A stretch of DNA of 12,930 nucleotides, taken from assembly GCA_937952895.1 (NCBI GenBank), contig CALFYC010000075.1, positions 1-12,930 on the forward strand. Reading direction: 5' to 3'. Below the pieces are notes generated by a model, which had not been told where the DNA came from, made no database searches, and worked only from the letters and a program-made list of their open reading frames with translations. The position numbers and the translations under genes are program-made. This document shows positions 1 to 7,296 of the stretch, in pieces (within the stretch, counting starts at the first letter, position 1; every line of letters begins with the position of its first letter). This DNA comes from an uncultured Neisseriaceae bacterium (lineage in GTDB: Bacteria; Pseudomonadota; Gammaproteobacteria; Burkholderiales; UBA11063).

Positions 1-289
1 AAAAAAGAATGCCCTTTTCAATCCTGAGGGAGATACCGACCTCCGTCACAGAAGAATGATTGGAGGAAACACCACCAATTTGAATGATTTCAATAATATG
101 CGCTACAAATGGGTTAGTGACTGGTATCGTCAGGCCATGAATAATTTTTGGATTCCCGAAGAAATCAATCTCACCCAAGACACCAAGGATTATCCTCACC
201 TGGACCAGGCAGAGCGCACCGCCTATGATAAAATCCTGAGTTTTTTAGTGTTCCTTGATTCTTTACAAAGCAATAATCTGCCCACCATC
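1..289 (+). CDS. nrdB: Ribonucleoside-diphosphate reductase small subunit, N-terminal fragment (partial, chimeric)
   Basis: The open frame runs from base 2, with no start codon inside the window, so the true start lies to the left. It reads KKNALFNPEGDTDLRHRRMI and then GNTTNLNDFNN, YKWVSDWYRQAMNNFWIPEE, LTQDTKDYP and ILSFLVFLDSLQSNNLP. This is the N-terminal region of the class I ribonucleotide reductase radical subunit, which makes the radical used to reduce ribonucleotides to deoxyribonucleotides. The Asp in FLDSLQ corresponds to the first metal ligand. All later ligands, the radical site and the C-terminal tail that binds the large subunit are absent, so this cannot be functional. After NNLPTI the frame continues for five residues of uvrA antisense sequence and stops at 308-310. 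By hand count the piece is about 42% G+C and prefers C/G-ending codons (for example caccaaggattatcctcacctgg), unlike the rest of the window. It is probably DNA from another source joined to this locus. Confidence 0.85.
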
Positions 290-3010
290 TTCACCCCCTT
301 CGGGTCCTAGATCAATAATCCAGTCTGCAGTTTTTATTACATCTAAATTATGTTCAATAACAACAACAGTATTACCATGATCAACAAACTTGTGCAATAC
401 ACCTAATAATAGTTCTATATCATGAAAATGTAATCCAGTAGTTGGTTCATCCAAAATATAAAAAGTTTTACCAGTATCACGTTTTGATAATTCAAGTGCT
501 AATTTTACTCGTTGAGCCTCACCGCCAGATAATGTGGTAGCCGCCTGACCTAGACGAATATAGCTTAAGCCAACTTCAGAGAGTGTGGATAATTTTTTAT
601 GTAATGTTGGGATATGTGCAAAAAATTTCAGTGCATCTTCTACGGTCATTTCTAGTACATCATGAATATTTTTACCTTTATAAGTAACTTCTAATGTTTC
701 TCGATTATAACGTTTACCGCTACATGTATCACATGTTACATAGATATCTGGTAGAAAGTGCATTTCGACTTTAATTACGCCATCACCCATGCAGGTTTCA
801 CAGCGTCCACCTTTCACATTAAAAGAAAATCGTCCAGGCTGGTAACCTCTTTCTCTTGATAGAGTAACTTGGGTAAACAAATCGCGTATATAAGTAAATA
901 AACCAGTATAGGTGGCAGGATTTGAACGAGGTGTTCTACCAATTGGACTTTGGTCGACACTAATTACTTTGTCAAAAAGATTTGCACCAATAATATCATT
1001 ATATGGAGATGGCGCATCATTACTACCATAAATCTTCTGTGATAGAGCTTTATATAGTGTATCATTAATTAATGTAGATTTACCAGAACCAGATACTCCA
1101 GTTATACAGACAAAATTACCAATTGGAATCACTAAATTAACTTGTTTTAAATTATTACCAGTAGCACCATTTAATTTTAGATAGTCTTTAGTTTGAGCTC
1201 TACGTTTTTTAGGGACATGAATTTTCTTGACACCAGATAGGAATTGCCCAGTAATAGAGTTTTTATTTTTCTTAATGTCTTCAAGTGAGCCCGCTGTAAT
1301 AATTTGACCACCGTGTTCACCAGCGCCAGGACCTACGTCAACAATAAAATCAGCACTTTTAATTGCATCTTCATCATGTTCAACCACAATTACAGTGTTG
1401 CCTAAATCACGGAGTTTATTAAGTGTTGCGATTAATCGATCATTATCTCTTTGATGAAGACCAATGGATGGTTCATCAAGAACATACATGACCCCGGTTA
1501 AACCAGATCCAATTTGACTTGCAAGCCTAATCCTTTGGGCTTCACCGCCAGATAAAGTTTCAGCAGAACGGCTTAGATTAATGTAATTTAAGCCAACATC
1601 AATTAAAAATTTTAAGCGATTACAGATTTCTTTAATGATTTTTTCGCCGATAGCTTTTTTATTACCAATTAATTCTAAAGAACTAAAAAAGTTATAACAT
1701 TTATGTAATTGCCAGGCCGTCATTTCTGGTAAGGATATATTATTAACTAAAACATGACGAGACTCATTTTTTAATCTAGAGCCTTCACAGTACGGGCAAA
1801 TTTTATTGCTTTGATATTTACATAATTCTTCTTTAATATGTTTACTTTCAGTTTCAAAATAGCGCTTTTCAAAAATATTCACAATACCTGAGAATTCTTG
1901 CTTTTTTGTGATTGTTTTTCCATTGTGAGTAAGGCTAGTAATATTTATTTCTTCACCACCAGAACCGTTTAGTAAGATATCTTGAATTTTTGTATCTAAT
2001 TCATTCCATGGAGTAGATAAGCTAAATTTATAATGTTTAGCAATTGAGTTTAAAATTTGATATGTATATGGGTTTCGTTTATCATATCCATGAATTGCAC
2101 CTGATTCAATAGATAATGTTTGATTTGCAATAATCTTAGCTGGGTCAAAATATGTTATTTGTCCTAATCCATCACATTTTGAACATGCTCCAAAGGGGCT
2201 ATTAAAAGAAAAGATGCGTGGCTCTAATTCAGAAATTGAATAATCACATTTTGGACAAGAAAATGTAGTTGAGAAATTAATCTCTTCATTGTTATCTAAA
2301 TTTAAAATTTTTACTTTTTCTGAGCTATATTTAATAGTGGTTTCAATCGAATCGGTAATTCGATTTTTATTATTAGGATTTATTTTTAAACGATCTATGA
2401 CAATTTCAATATTGTGTTTTTTATTTTTATCAAGCTTTGGAAGATTATCAACTTCAAAAATTGTATTATTAATCCTTACTTTTGTAAATCCCATAGTTTG
2501 AACGCCATTTAGTAATTCAATATGTTCACCTTTGCGGCCAGAAACAATTGGTGCTAAAATCGCAATTTTAGTTTCAGGTTTGAAATCTAAAATACTATCA
2601 ACAATTTGTGATACTGATTGGCTTTGTAGTTTTTCCTTATGTGTTGGACAAAATGGATCCCCAATACGGGCAAATAGGAGGCGTAAGTAATCATAAATTT
2701 CAGTAACAGTTCCAACTGTGGATCTTGGATTATGTGAAGTTGCTTTTTGCTCTATTGAAATGGCCGGAGATAGTCCTTCAATGACATCAACATCTGGTTT
2801 ATTCATTTGTTGTAAAAATTGTCTTGCATATGCAGACAATGACTCCACATAACGTCTTTGACCTTCAGCATATAATGTATCAAATGCTAATGATGATTTG
2901 CCAGAACCTGATAACCCAGTAATAACAATAAATTTATTTTTAGGTAAATCTAAATCAATATTTTTTAGATTGTGGGTTTTTGCTCCTCTAATTATGATTT
3001 TATCGAGCAT
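263..3010 (-). CDS. uvrA: Excinuclease ABC subunit A, lacking the extreme C-terminus
   Basis: UvrA is the damage-recognition ATPase of UvrABC nucleotide excision repair; it dimerises, scans DNA with UvrB and loads UvrB at lesions. All diagnostic parts are visible in 915 residues. The first half has Walker A GLSGSGKS (32-39), a zinc module starting CPKC (252-255) and closing CSKC (276-279), a CPYC pair (405-408), signature LSGGEAQR (486-493) and Walker B VLDEPSIGLH (510-519). The second half has Walker A GVSGSGKS (638-645), the C-terminal zinc module CETC (737-740) and CDTC (760-763), signature LSGGEAQR (827-834) and Walker B ILDEPTTGLH (852-861). The start MLDKIIIRGA fits the family. The protein ends at GGEDGGQIIAL, whereas the homologous point of its own first half (GEHGGQI, 564-570) continues with TAGSLEDI and about 15 more residues. 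The usual length is about 940. The missing tail coincides with the foreign nrdB junction, so I infer an artificial or rearranged end. The gene appears to have its own promoter. Confidence 0.95.
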   Translation of the reverse strand: MLDKIIIRGAKTHNLKNIDLDLPKNKFIVITGLSGSGKSSLAFDTLYAEGQRRYVESLSAYARQFLQQMNKPDVDVIEGLSPAISIEQKATSHNPRSTVGTVTEIYDYLRLLFARIGDPFCPTHKEKLQSQSVSQIVDSILDFKPETKIAILAPIVSGRKGEHIELLNGVQTMGFTKVRINNTIFEVDNLPKLDKNKKHNIEIVIDRLKINPNNKNRITDSIETTIKYSSEKVKILNLDNNEEINFSTTFSCPKCDYSISELEPRIFSFNSPFGACSKCDGLGQITYFDPAKIIANQTLSIESGAIHGYDKRNPYTYQILNSIAKHYKFSLSTPWNELDTKIQDILLNGSGGEEINITSLTHNGKTITKKQEFSGIVNIFEKRYFETESKHIKEELCKYQSNKICPYCEGSRLKNESRHVLVNNISLPEMTAWQLHKCYNFFSSLELIGNKKAIGEKIIKEICNRLKFLIDVGLNYINLSRSAETLSGGEAQRIRLASQIGSGLTGVMYVLDEPSIGLHQRDNDRLIATLNKLRDLGNTVIVVEHDEDAIKSADFIVDVGPGAGEHGGQIITAGSLEDIKKNKNSITGQFLSGVKKIHVPKKRRAQTKDYLKLNGATGNNLKQVNLVIPIGNFVCITGVSGSGKSTLINDTLYKALSQKIYGSNDAPSPYNDIIGANLFDKVISVDQSPIGRTPRSNPATYTGLFTYIRDLFTQVTLSRERGYQPGRFSFNVKGGRCETCMGDGVIKVEMHFLPDIYVTCDTCSGKRYNRETLEVTYKGKNIHDVLEMTVEDALKFFAHIPTLHKKLSTLSEVGLSYIRLGQAATTLSGGEAQRVKLALELSKRDTGKTFYILDEPTTGLHFHDIELLLGVLHKFVDHGNTVVVIEHNLDVIKTADWIIDLGPEGGEDGGQIIAL
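266..292. other. Breakpoint between nrdB fragment and uvrA, with about 20 shared bases
   Basis: On the + strand these bases encode SNNLPTI, normal for NrdB at this point. On the minus strand they encode GGQII, normal for UvrA just before its tail. The exact breakpoint therefore cannot be placed within roughly 270-289, as expected for joining through microhomology. Sequence left of it is clearly nrdB sense. Sequence right of it is clearly uvrA antisense, read 3' to 5'. Confidence 0.75.
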
Positions 3011-3057
3011 AAATTTTTTATACCTATTAAATTACTTGAAATTTTTAAATAAGCGTT

Positions 3058-3066
3058 ATTATAGCA
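3058..3066 (-). promoter_or_regulatory. Extended -10 promoter of uvrA
   Basis: On the minus strand the bases read TGCTATAAT, a consensus -10 box with the TGn extension, about 48 bases upstream of the uvrA ATG. No good -35 hexamer stands 16-18 bases further up. I see no CTGT-N8-ACAG LexA-type box around it, so SOS control is not supported by the sequence. The ribosome-binding site of uvrA is weak. Confidence 0.6.
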
Positions 3067-3110
3067 TATTTTTAGGTGTTTTTTGGTATGCAATTGGGAT
3101 ATTTCTTTCA

Positions 3111-3128
3111 TATTCATGATAGTGAATA
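3111..3128. repeat. Short inverted repeat upstream of uvrA
   Basis: TATTCA and TGAATA form a perfect 6-bp inverted repeat around a 6-base spacer, TGATAG. It lies about 45 bases upstream of the uvrA -10 box. No T-run follows on either strand, so it does not look like an intrinsic terminator. It could be an operator or chance in AT-rich DNA. Confidence 0.3.
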
Positions 3129-3148
3129 AATCGATAAAGATATAAGAA

Positions 3149-3250
3149 TGTTAAACTTTAATCCCGATAATTTTTCTCTACAGCCGTTGCTATGCTTTAG
3201 ATAATCCATTGCTTAGCTCTACCTTGACTACAGTAATTTAAAGTTAGACA
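3149..3250. repeat. Inverted-repeat-bounded 102-base segment, possible miniature element or remnant
   Basis: The arms TGTTAAACTTTAA (3149-3161) and TTAAAGTTAGACA (3238-3250) pair over 13 positions with one mismatch and one G-T pair. The inner 8 bases match perfectly. The interior is richer in G+C than the flanks (for example acagccgttgctatg) and contains no reading frame. No convincing target-site duplication flanks it. The rest of the 3011-3323 spacer shows only the uvrA promoter and short AT-rich hairpins. Confidence 0.35.
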
Positions 3251-3323
3251 AGATTAATAATTTGTTAAAAAGCCAATTAACTTATGTTTATTCAATATCA
3301 ATTATTTGATCTAATAAATTAAT

Positions 3324-4457
3324 TTAAGCAAAAAACCAACTTCCAGATAACCAATATGTTAAGCATATCATAGTCATTGCTGTTGAAATAATAAGCATTA
3401 TTAGTTTAAGCGTAAAAGCCTTTTGTGAAATAATGGTAATTGCTAAAATAGTTGTGAATAAACAAAATCCCATTCTAAATGAATTCCAAAGTCCTCCGGA
3501 TATAAATATTGGAATTATACAAGCAAGATTAAAAATGGCTTCTTTGTGAAATTTATGGTACCACAATATGCCAGTAACTACGAGCAATGAAATTAAAAAA
3601 GCGCTAAAATCATAAACCGTAGCCCTCATATACATAGATGAAATTTGTGATACATAATCCCCAGTAAAGTCAAATCCTGGTCTTCCAAATGATGGTTCTT
3701 TTTGAGCGTGTATAAACCCCAAAAAATCACCAATATGCACTTGCAAGTATACCATATAGGCTAATAAAGGTAGACTCATAATAATAGCTTGAACAATTGT
3801 TAACCAGCTTAACTTCCGCTCTTTATATTGAAAATATATAAATGCTGACACAAAAGATAATCCGACTATTTTTAATCCAGATAATAGGGCACCTATTAAA
3901 ACACATGCCCATATTTTACGTTGTTCTAATAAGTAAAAGCTTAATATGGTAATAAATAAAAATGTTGCTTCAGTAAGACCTGTAAAAAAATAAATATTTA
4001 TTGGAGCAAAGGATAAAAATATAAGGCTATACTTAATAGACTTAATTGATATACCACGATAAATAAAATACTTCGATATTAAAATTAAAGAACCTAAAAG
4101 TAAAATTTGATTGGTAATTATTCCAACGATTTGAATATTTAAGAGGCCGTTTAAAGAAAAAAGTTTAAGCATTAGTGGCCATAATGGGAGCCAGACACAA
4201 TTGGCTCCCAGGTGATATGTATTTTCATAACCTTTTAATGCGATATTTGCATAATTGGGAGCATCCCACCTCCATATATTTTCTAATAAAGTTTTTCCTT
4301 CATGAACGAAATTGTTAGTAATAAATGAATATTCTAGAAAGAAGAAGCACCTAGATATAAAAAAAATTAATAAACAAAAAATAATTATTTGACATGTTGA
4401 AAAATCTGTTGAATTGAAACAATTTGTATTTATTTTTTTTAGACTTTTAATTACCAT
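3324..4457 (-). CDS. PIG-V-like polytopic membrane glycosyltransferase (GT-C fold)
   Basis: This 377-residue protein is mostly hydrophobic, with about nine or ten membrane segments. The first is near residues 23-41, and the last ends almost at the C-terminus. The best marker is IWRWDAPNYANIALKGYE starting near residue 61: an Arg-Trp-Asp motif in the first large outer loop, as in PIG-V type (Mannosyl_trans2) GT-C glycosyltransferases, where the Asp is the likely catalytic or metal-binding residue. GLTEATFLFITILSFYLLE and a following LLSGLKIVGL match the next conserved part of that family. These enzymes move sugars from polyprenyl-phosphate donors on the outer face of the membrane; the acceptor here is unknown. 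It begins 34 bases after the lipoprotein stop, with GGA 8 bases before the ATG, so it is likely the third gene of the zwf unit. O-antigen-type or other GT-C transferases are the alternative. Confidence 0.7.
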   Translation of the reverse strand: MVIKSLKKINTNCFNSTDFSTCQIIIFCLLIFFISRCFFFLEYSFITNNFVHEGKTLLENIWRWDAPNYANIALKGYENTYHLGANCVWLPLWPLMLKLFSLNGLLNIQIVGIITNQILLLGSLILISKYFIYRGISIKSIKYSLIFLSFAPINIYFFTGLTEATFLFITILSFYLLEQRKIWACVLIGALLSGLKIVGLSFVSAFIYFQYKERKLSWLTIVQAIIMSLPLLAYMVYLQVHIGDFLGFIHAQKEPSFGRPGFDFTGDYVSQISSMYMRATVYDFSAFLISLLVVTGILWYHKFHKEAIFNLACIIPIFISGGLWNSFRMGFCLFTTILAITIISQKAFTLKLIMLIISTAMTMICLTYWLSGSWFFA

Positions 4458-4491
4458 AATTATTTTCCAAAAAAATCAAAAAATAATCAGA

Positions 4492-4851
4492 TTACCAATT
4501 AATTTGCCAAGTAGGAGTTGCAATTTTATCTGGTTGATTATTACGGTTTAAATTTTGTTCTTGTGCTGGGTAAATATAGTAATCAGGCATATTACCAGGA
4601 TTGTCTACTTTGATTTGATCTACACTCCCTCCAATCCCTCGATTTTCAATGATTTTTGTTTGATGATTAATATAAGCTGTTGAGTTGCTTGAATTACTTT
4701 TACCACTATTGGGTTTTGTGATAACTACATTACTTGCGGTTGTTTTATTTTCAGGTGGTAGGACGGTTGGAATATCTTCAGTTGAAGTGCCAAACAAGCT
4801 GCAGCTATTAAGAGTCGCAAATATGGATATAATTAAAGAAAATTTCTTCAT
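4492..4851 (-). CDS. Small predicted lipoprotein, function unknown
   Basis: This 119-residue protein begins MKKFSLIISIFATLNSC, a short lysine-led signal peptide ending in a lipobox (LNSC). Cleavage before Cys17 and lipidation are expected. Residue 18 is Ser, so Lol-type sorting would favour the outer membrane in a Gram-negative. The mature part starts with a low-complexity Pro/Thr/Ser/Asn region (about 25-65), as in a tether. It ends with a more structured stretch containing GGSVDQIKVDNPGN, PDYYIYPAQ and a terminal TPTWQINW. I do not recognise the family. The ATG lies one base after the zwf TAG stop, and the AGGA at 4863-4866 (on the minus strand) is inside zwf, so translation is probably coupled to zwf. 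Confidence 0.75.
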   Translation of the reverse strand: MKKFSLIISIFATLNSCSLFGTSTEDIPTVLPPENKTTASNVVITKPNSGKSNSSNSTAYINHQTKIIENRGIGGSVDQIKVDNPGNMPDYYIYPAQEQNLNRNNQPDKIATPTWQINW

Positions 4852-4852
4852 A

Positions 4853-6307
4853 CTAGATTAATTCCTCATGCCAACAAAATCCATCACGAGCAAGTAATGT
4901 TGAAGATGCTGATGGTCCCCATGAGCCAGCTATATATGGCTTTGGTACAATTGTTAATTTCTGCCAAGTATTTAGGATTGGCTCGACCCATTTCCATGCG
5001 GCCTCTTGTTCATCACGTCGCACAAATAATGTTAAATTGCCGCGAATTACATCAAGTAATAACCGTTCATAACCTTCAATTCTTCTTGATTTTTCAACAA
5101 TTTTATTAAAGTTTAAATCAAGATATACTGGTTGTAGTCGATTGGTGTCGCCTGGCTGTTTTGCCAAAAAATATAATTGAATATTCTCATCAGGCTGTAA
5201 TTGAATAATTAAACGGTTTGCAAAGTTATCTGCGCTAAATGGGAAAATCTTACAAGGAATTTCTTTAAATTGAATAACGATTTCGGCTGTTTTTTGATTA
5301 ATTCGCTTTCCCGTTCTTAAATAAAATGGAACACCAGCCCAACGCCAGTTTTGAATTTCTGCTTTTAAAGCAACAAATGTTTCGGTGTAGCTATCTTTAG
5401 GAATATGCTCTTCTTCTAGAAAGCCAGAGACTGATTCACCATTAATTGTGCCAGCTTTATATTGTCCAGATACAATGTCAGTAATTACATTTTCTTCAGA
5501 TAGTGGTTTTAATGATTGAAGAACTTTTAATTTTTCATTACGAATAACATCCGCATCTAATGAAAATGGAGGCTCCATTGCTACAATACAAAGTAATTGA
5601 AGTAGATGATTTTGAAGCATGTCTCTTAAGGCTCCAGTTTTATTATAAAATTCACCTCTTGATTCTACTCCTAGATTTTCAGCAATTGTGATTTGAATAC
5701 TACTAATCCATTGCCTACGCCATAGTGCTTCAAATAAAGTATTGCCAAATCTAATTGCCATCAGGTTTTGTACTGATTCCTTACCAAGATAATGATCAAT
5801 ACGGTAAATTTGGTTTTCTTTAAAATATTTAGCAACAAAATTATTTATATCATTAGAAGTTTCTAAATTATTACCTAAAGGTTTTTCTAAAACTATCCTA
5901 GATAGATCATGATTTAAGTTAGATTTGGCTAGATTTTCGCAAATGGGTTTAAATAGCTCTGGGGCTGTTGATAGATAATAAACATTTATAATATTTTTAT
6001 TTATTGTATTAACTAAACTTGAATATTGATCTAATTCTGTAGCATCAATTTTAAAATAAACAATTGTGCGACAGAATTTTTGCCATGAACTCCAATCAAT
6101 TTTTTCATCAGCTTTAATTGCTCTGTTATATGCAAAATTGTAATAATCCTCATTAGAATATTCACGTCTTCCGATGACAATTATTCTAGAATGTGGGTCA
6201 ATATTTTTACAAAGATAACTTTTATAAAGGGCTGGCAGAAGTTTCCGAGTGACTAAGTCTCCTGTTCCGCCAAAGAAAACTAAATCAGCAATCAATGATT
6301 TATTCAT
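4853..6307 (-). CDS. zwf: Glucose-6-phosphate 1-dehydrogenase
   Basis: This enzyme oxidises glucose-6-phosphate to 6-phosphogluconolactone with reduction of NADP (or NAD), feeding the pentose phosphate and Entner-Doudoroff routes in the cytoplasm. Its 484 residues fit the family. The N-terminal nucleotide-binding loop is FGGTGDLVTRKLLPALY (near 12-28). EKPLG lies at 141-145, and the substrate signature RIDHYLGKE at 169-177 carries the active-site His and Lys. His234 in LQNHLLQ fits the general base. The C-terminal phosphate-binding part includes FYLRTGKR. The usual neighbours pgl and edd are not here. Instead the stop codon is one base before the lipoprotein start, followed by the PIG-V-like gene. 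It is transcribed away from the hydrolase gene at 6490, and the promoter lies in the 182-base divergent spacer. Confidence 0.96.
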   Translation of the reverse strand: MNKSLIADLVFFGGTGDLVTRKLLPALYKSYLCKNIDPHSRIIVIGRREYSNEDYYNFAYNRAIKADEKIDWSSWQKFCRTIVYFKIDATELDQYSSLVNTINKNIINVYYLSTAPELFKPICENLAKSNLNHDLSRIVLEKPLGNNLETSNDINNFVAKYFKENQIYRIDHYLGKESVQNLMAIRFGNTLFEALWRRQWISSIQITIAENLGVESRGEFYNKTGALRDMLQNHLLQLLCIVAMEPPFSLDADVIRNEKLKVLQSLKPLSEENVITDIVSGQYKAGTINGESVSGFLEEEHIPKDSYTETFVALKAEIQNWRWAGVPFYLRTGKRINQKTAEIVIQFKEIPCKIFPFSADNFANRLIIQLQPDENIQLYFLAKQPGDTNRLQPVYLDLNFNKIVEKSRRIEGYERLLLDVIRGNLTLFVRRDEQEAAWKWVEPILNTWQKLTIVPKPYIAGSWGPSASSTLLARDGFCWHEELI

Positions 6308-6334
6308 AATTTTTATAACTTTATATTATTTTTG

Positions 6335-6356
6335 ACATGGCTATATTTTATCATGT
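6335..6356 (-). promoter_or_regulatory. Probable zwf promoter with overlapping short inverted repeat
   Basis: On the minus strand, catgataaaatatag contains TGATAAAAT, an extended -10 box (TGn plus TAAAAT), about 40 bases upstream of the zwf ATG. The -35 region is poor. ACATG (6335-6339) and CATGT (6352-6356) form an inverted repeat spanning this box, which could be an operator or coincidence. Confidence 0.4.
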
Positions 6357-6443
6357 TTTATTAAACAATAAATGCTGGGTTGCAACAATTTCTTAAGATT
6401 TAGAAATTAATTTATAAAGATCTATTCTTTCTAAAGCCTATTA

Positions 6444-6452
6444 TGATATACT
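6444..6452 (+). promoter_or_regulatory. Extended -10 promoter of the hydrolase-ubiD pair
   Basis: TGATATACT is an extended -10 box (TGn plus TATACT, one base off TATAAT), 37 bases upstream of the ATG at 6490. The -35 region is T-rich but not a clear TTGACA. The ribosome-binding site before 6490 is only AAGG, about 11 bases upstream. Confidence 0.5.
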
Positions 6453-6489
6453 ACACCTCAAAATCTAAATTTATAAGGTATAAATTAAA

Positions 6490-7278
6490 ATGGCATTAGT
6501 AAAAATTAATCAAGCTGAATATTATTATGAGCTACATGGTAGAGGTCAAACAATTGTTTTAATTGCTGGATATACTTGTGATAGCTCGTTTTGGACACCT
6601 ATTTTGGATGAATTAACTAAATCATTTCAAGTATTGATTTTTGATAATCGTGGTATAGGTAGGACTATTGATAATGGTGAAAGGATTACAGCTGAATTAA
6701 TTGCTAAAGACATTATTGAGTTAATTCGATATTTAGGCATTAAAAATCCACATATCGTAGGTCATTCAATGGGTGGGACTATAGCTCAGTGTTTGGCAAG
6801 TACTTATTTTGCGGAAATTGATAAATTAGTTTTACTGCATACAGCTGCAAAATGGAGATCAGCAATGCTGGCGGGTTTGAAATCATTGTTATTATTAAGA
6901 ACACAAAACGTTGATTTTGATTCAATATATGCAGCAACTATCCCATGGATTTTTGGTAGTAAATTTTTATCTGATCAAAACCAAATTAATACTTTTAAAC
7001 AAATTTTATCTAATAATCCATATCCACAAACTATTGAAAATCAACAACGACAATTTGAAGCTTTAGTGAATTTTGATGGGCGCAATTTAGGTGGTTTAAT
7101 TAAAGCTCCGACGTTAGTTGGTTATGGCGAAGAGGATCTTATTAGCCTTCCTCATGAAGCAGCAAATTTAGCTCATGGAATTTCAAATGCGAAATTAGTG
7201 AGTATTCCGGGTGCTCACGGAGTTACAATTGATGCGCCAAATGAGTTGATCCAGTTATTAACTGAGTTTTTATGCTAA
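6490..7278 (+). CDS. Alpha/beta-fold hydrolase (serine esterase-like)
   Basis: This 262-residue cytoplasmic protein has no signal peptide and shows the whole alpha/beta-hydrolase pattern. A beta strand runs into the oxyanion loop TIVLIAGYTCD (21-31), then FDNRGIGRT (51-59). The nucleophile elbow GHSMGG has Ser93. The acid is Asp216 in GYGEEDLISLP, and the base is His243 in GAHGVT. It resembles the MhpC/BioH-like branch, which covers C-C hydrolases, esterases and 3-oxoadipate enol-lactonase; the substrate cannot be read from sequence. The start is supported by family alignment of LVKINQAEYYYELHG. Only 18 bases separate it from ubiD, so the two are probably co-transcribed. A link to aromatic acid or quinone metabolism is possible but not shown. 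Confidence 0.85.
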   Translation: MALVKINQAEYYYELHGRGQTIVLIAGYTCDSSFWTPILDELTKSFQVLIFDNRGIGRTIDNGERITAELIAKDIIELIRYLGIKNPHIVGHSMGGTIAQCLASTYFAEIDKLVLLHTAAKWRSAMLAGLKSLLLLRTQNVDFDSIYAATIPWIFGSKFLSDQNQINTFKQILSNNPYPQTIENQQRQFEALVNFDGRNLGGLIKAPTLVGYGEEDLISLPHEAANLAHGISNAKLVSIPGAHGVTIDAPNELIQLLTEFLC

Positions 7279-7296
7279 CGATACGGAAACCAAGAA

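Noticed and set aside
56..310. Complete 84-residue gene starting at the ATG at 56
   Set aside because: The frame is open to base 2 with conserved NrdB sequence before this ATG, and its last residues are uvrA antisense. It is a fragment, not a small gene.
3264..3310. Hairpins GTTAA/TTAAC and ATCAA/TTGAT as a terminator after the PIG-V-like gene
   Set aside because: Stems are only 5 A/T-rich pairs and no T-run follows in the direction of transcription.
3011..3323. LexA (SOS) box upstream of uvrA
   Set aside because: No CTGT-N8-ACAG-like site is present; the two CTACAG words at 3178-3183 and 3228-3233 are not arranged as one.
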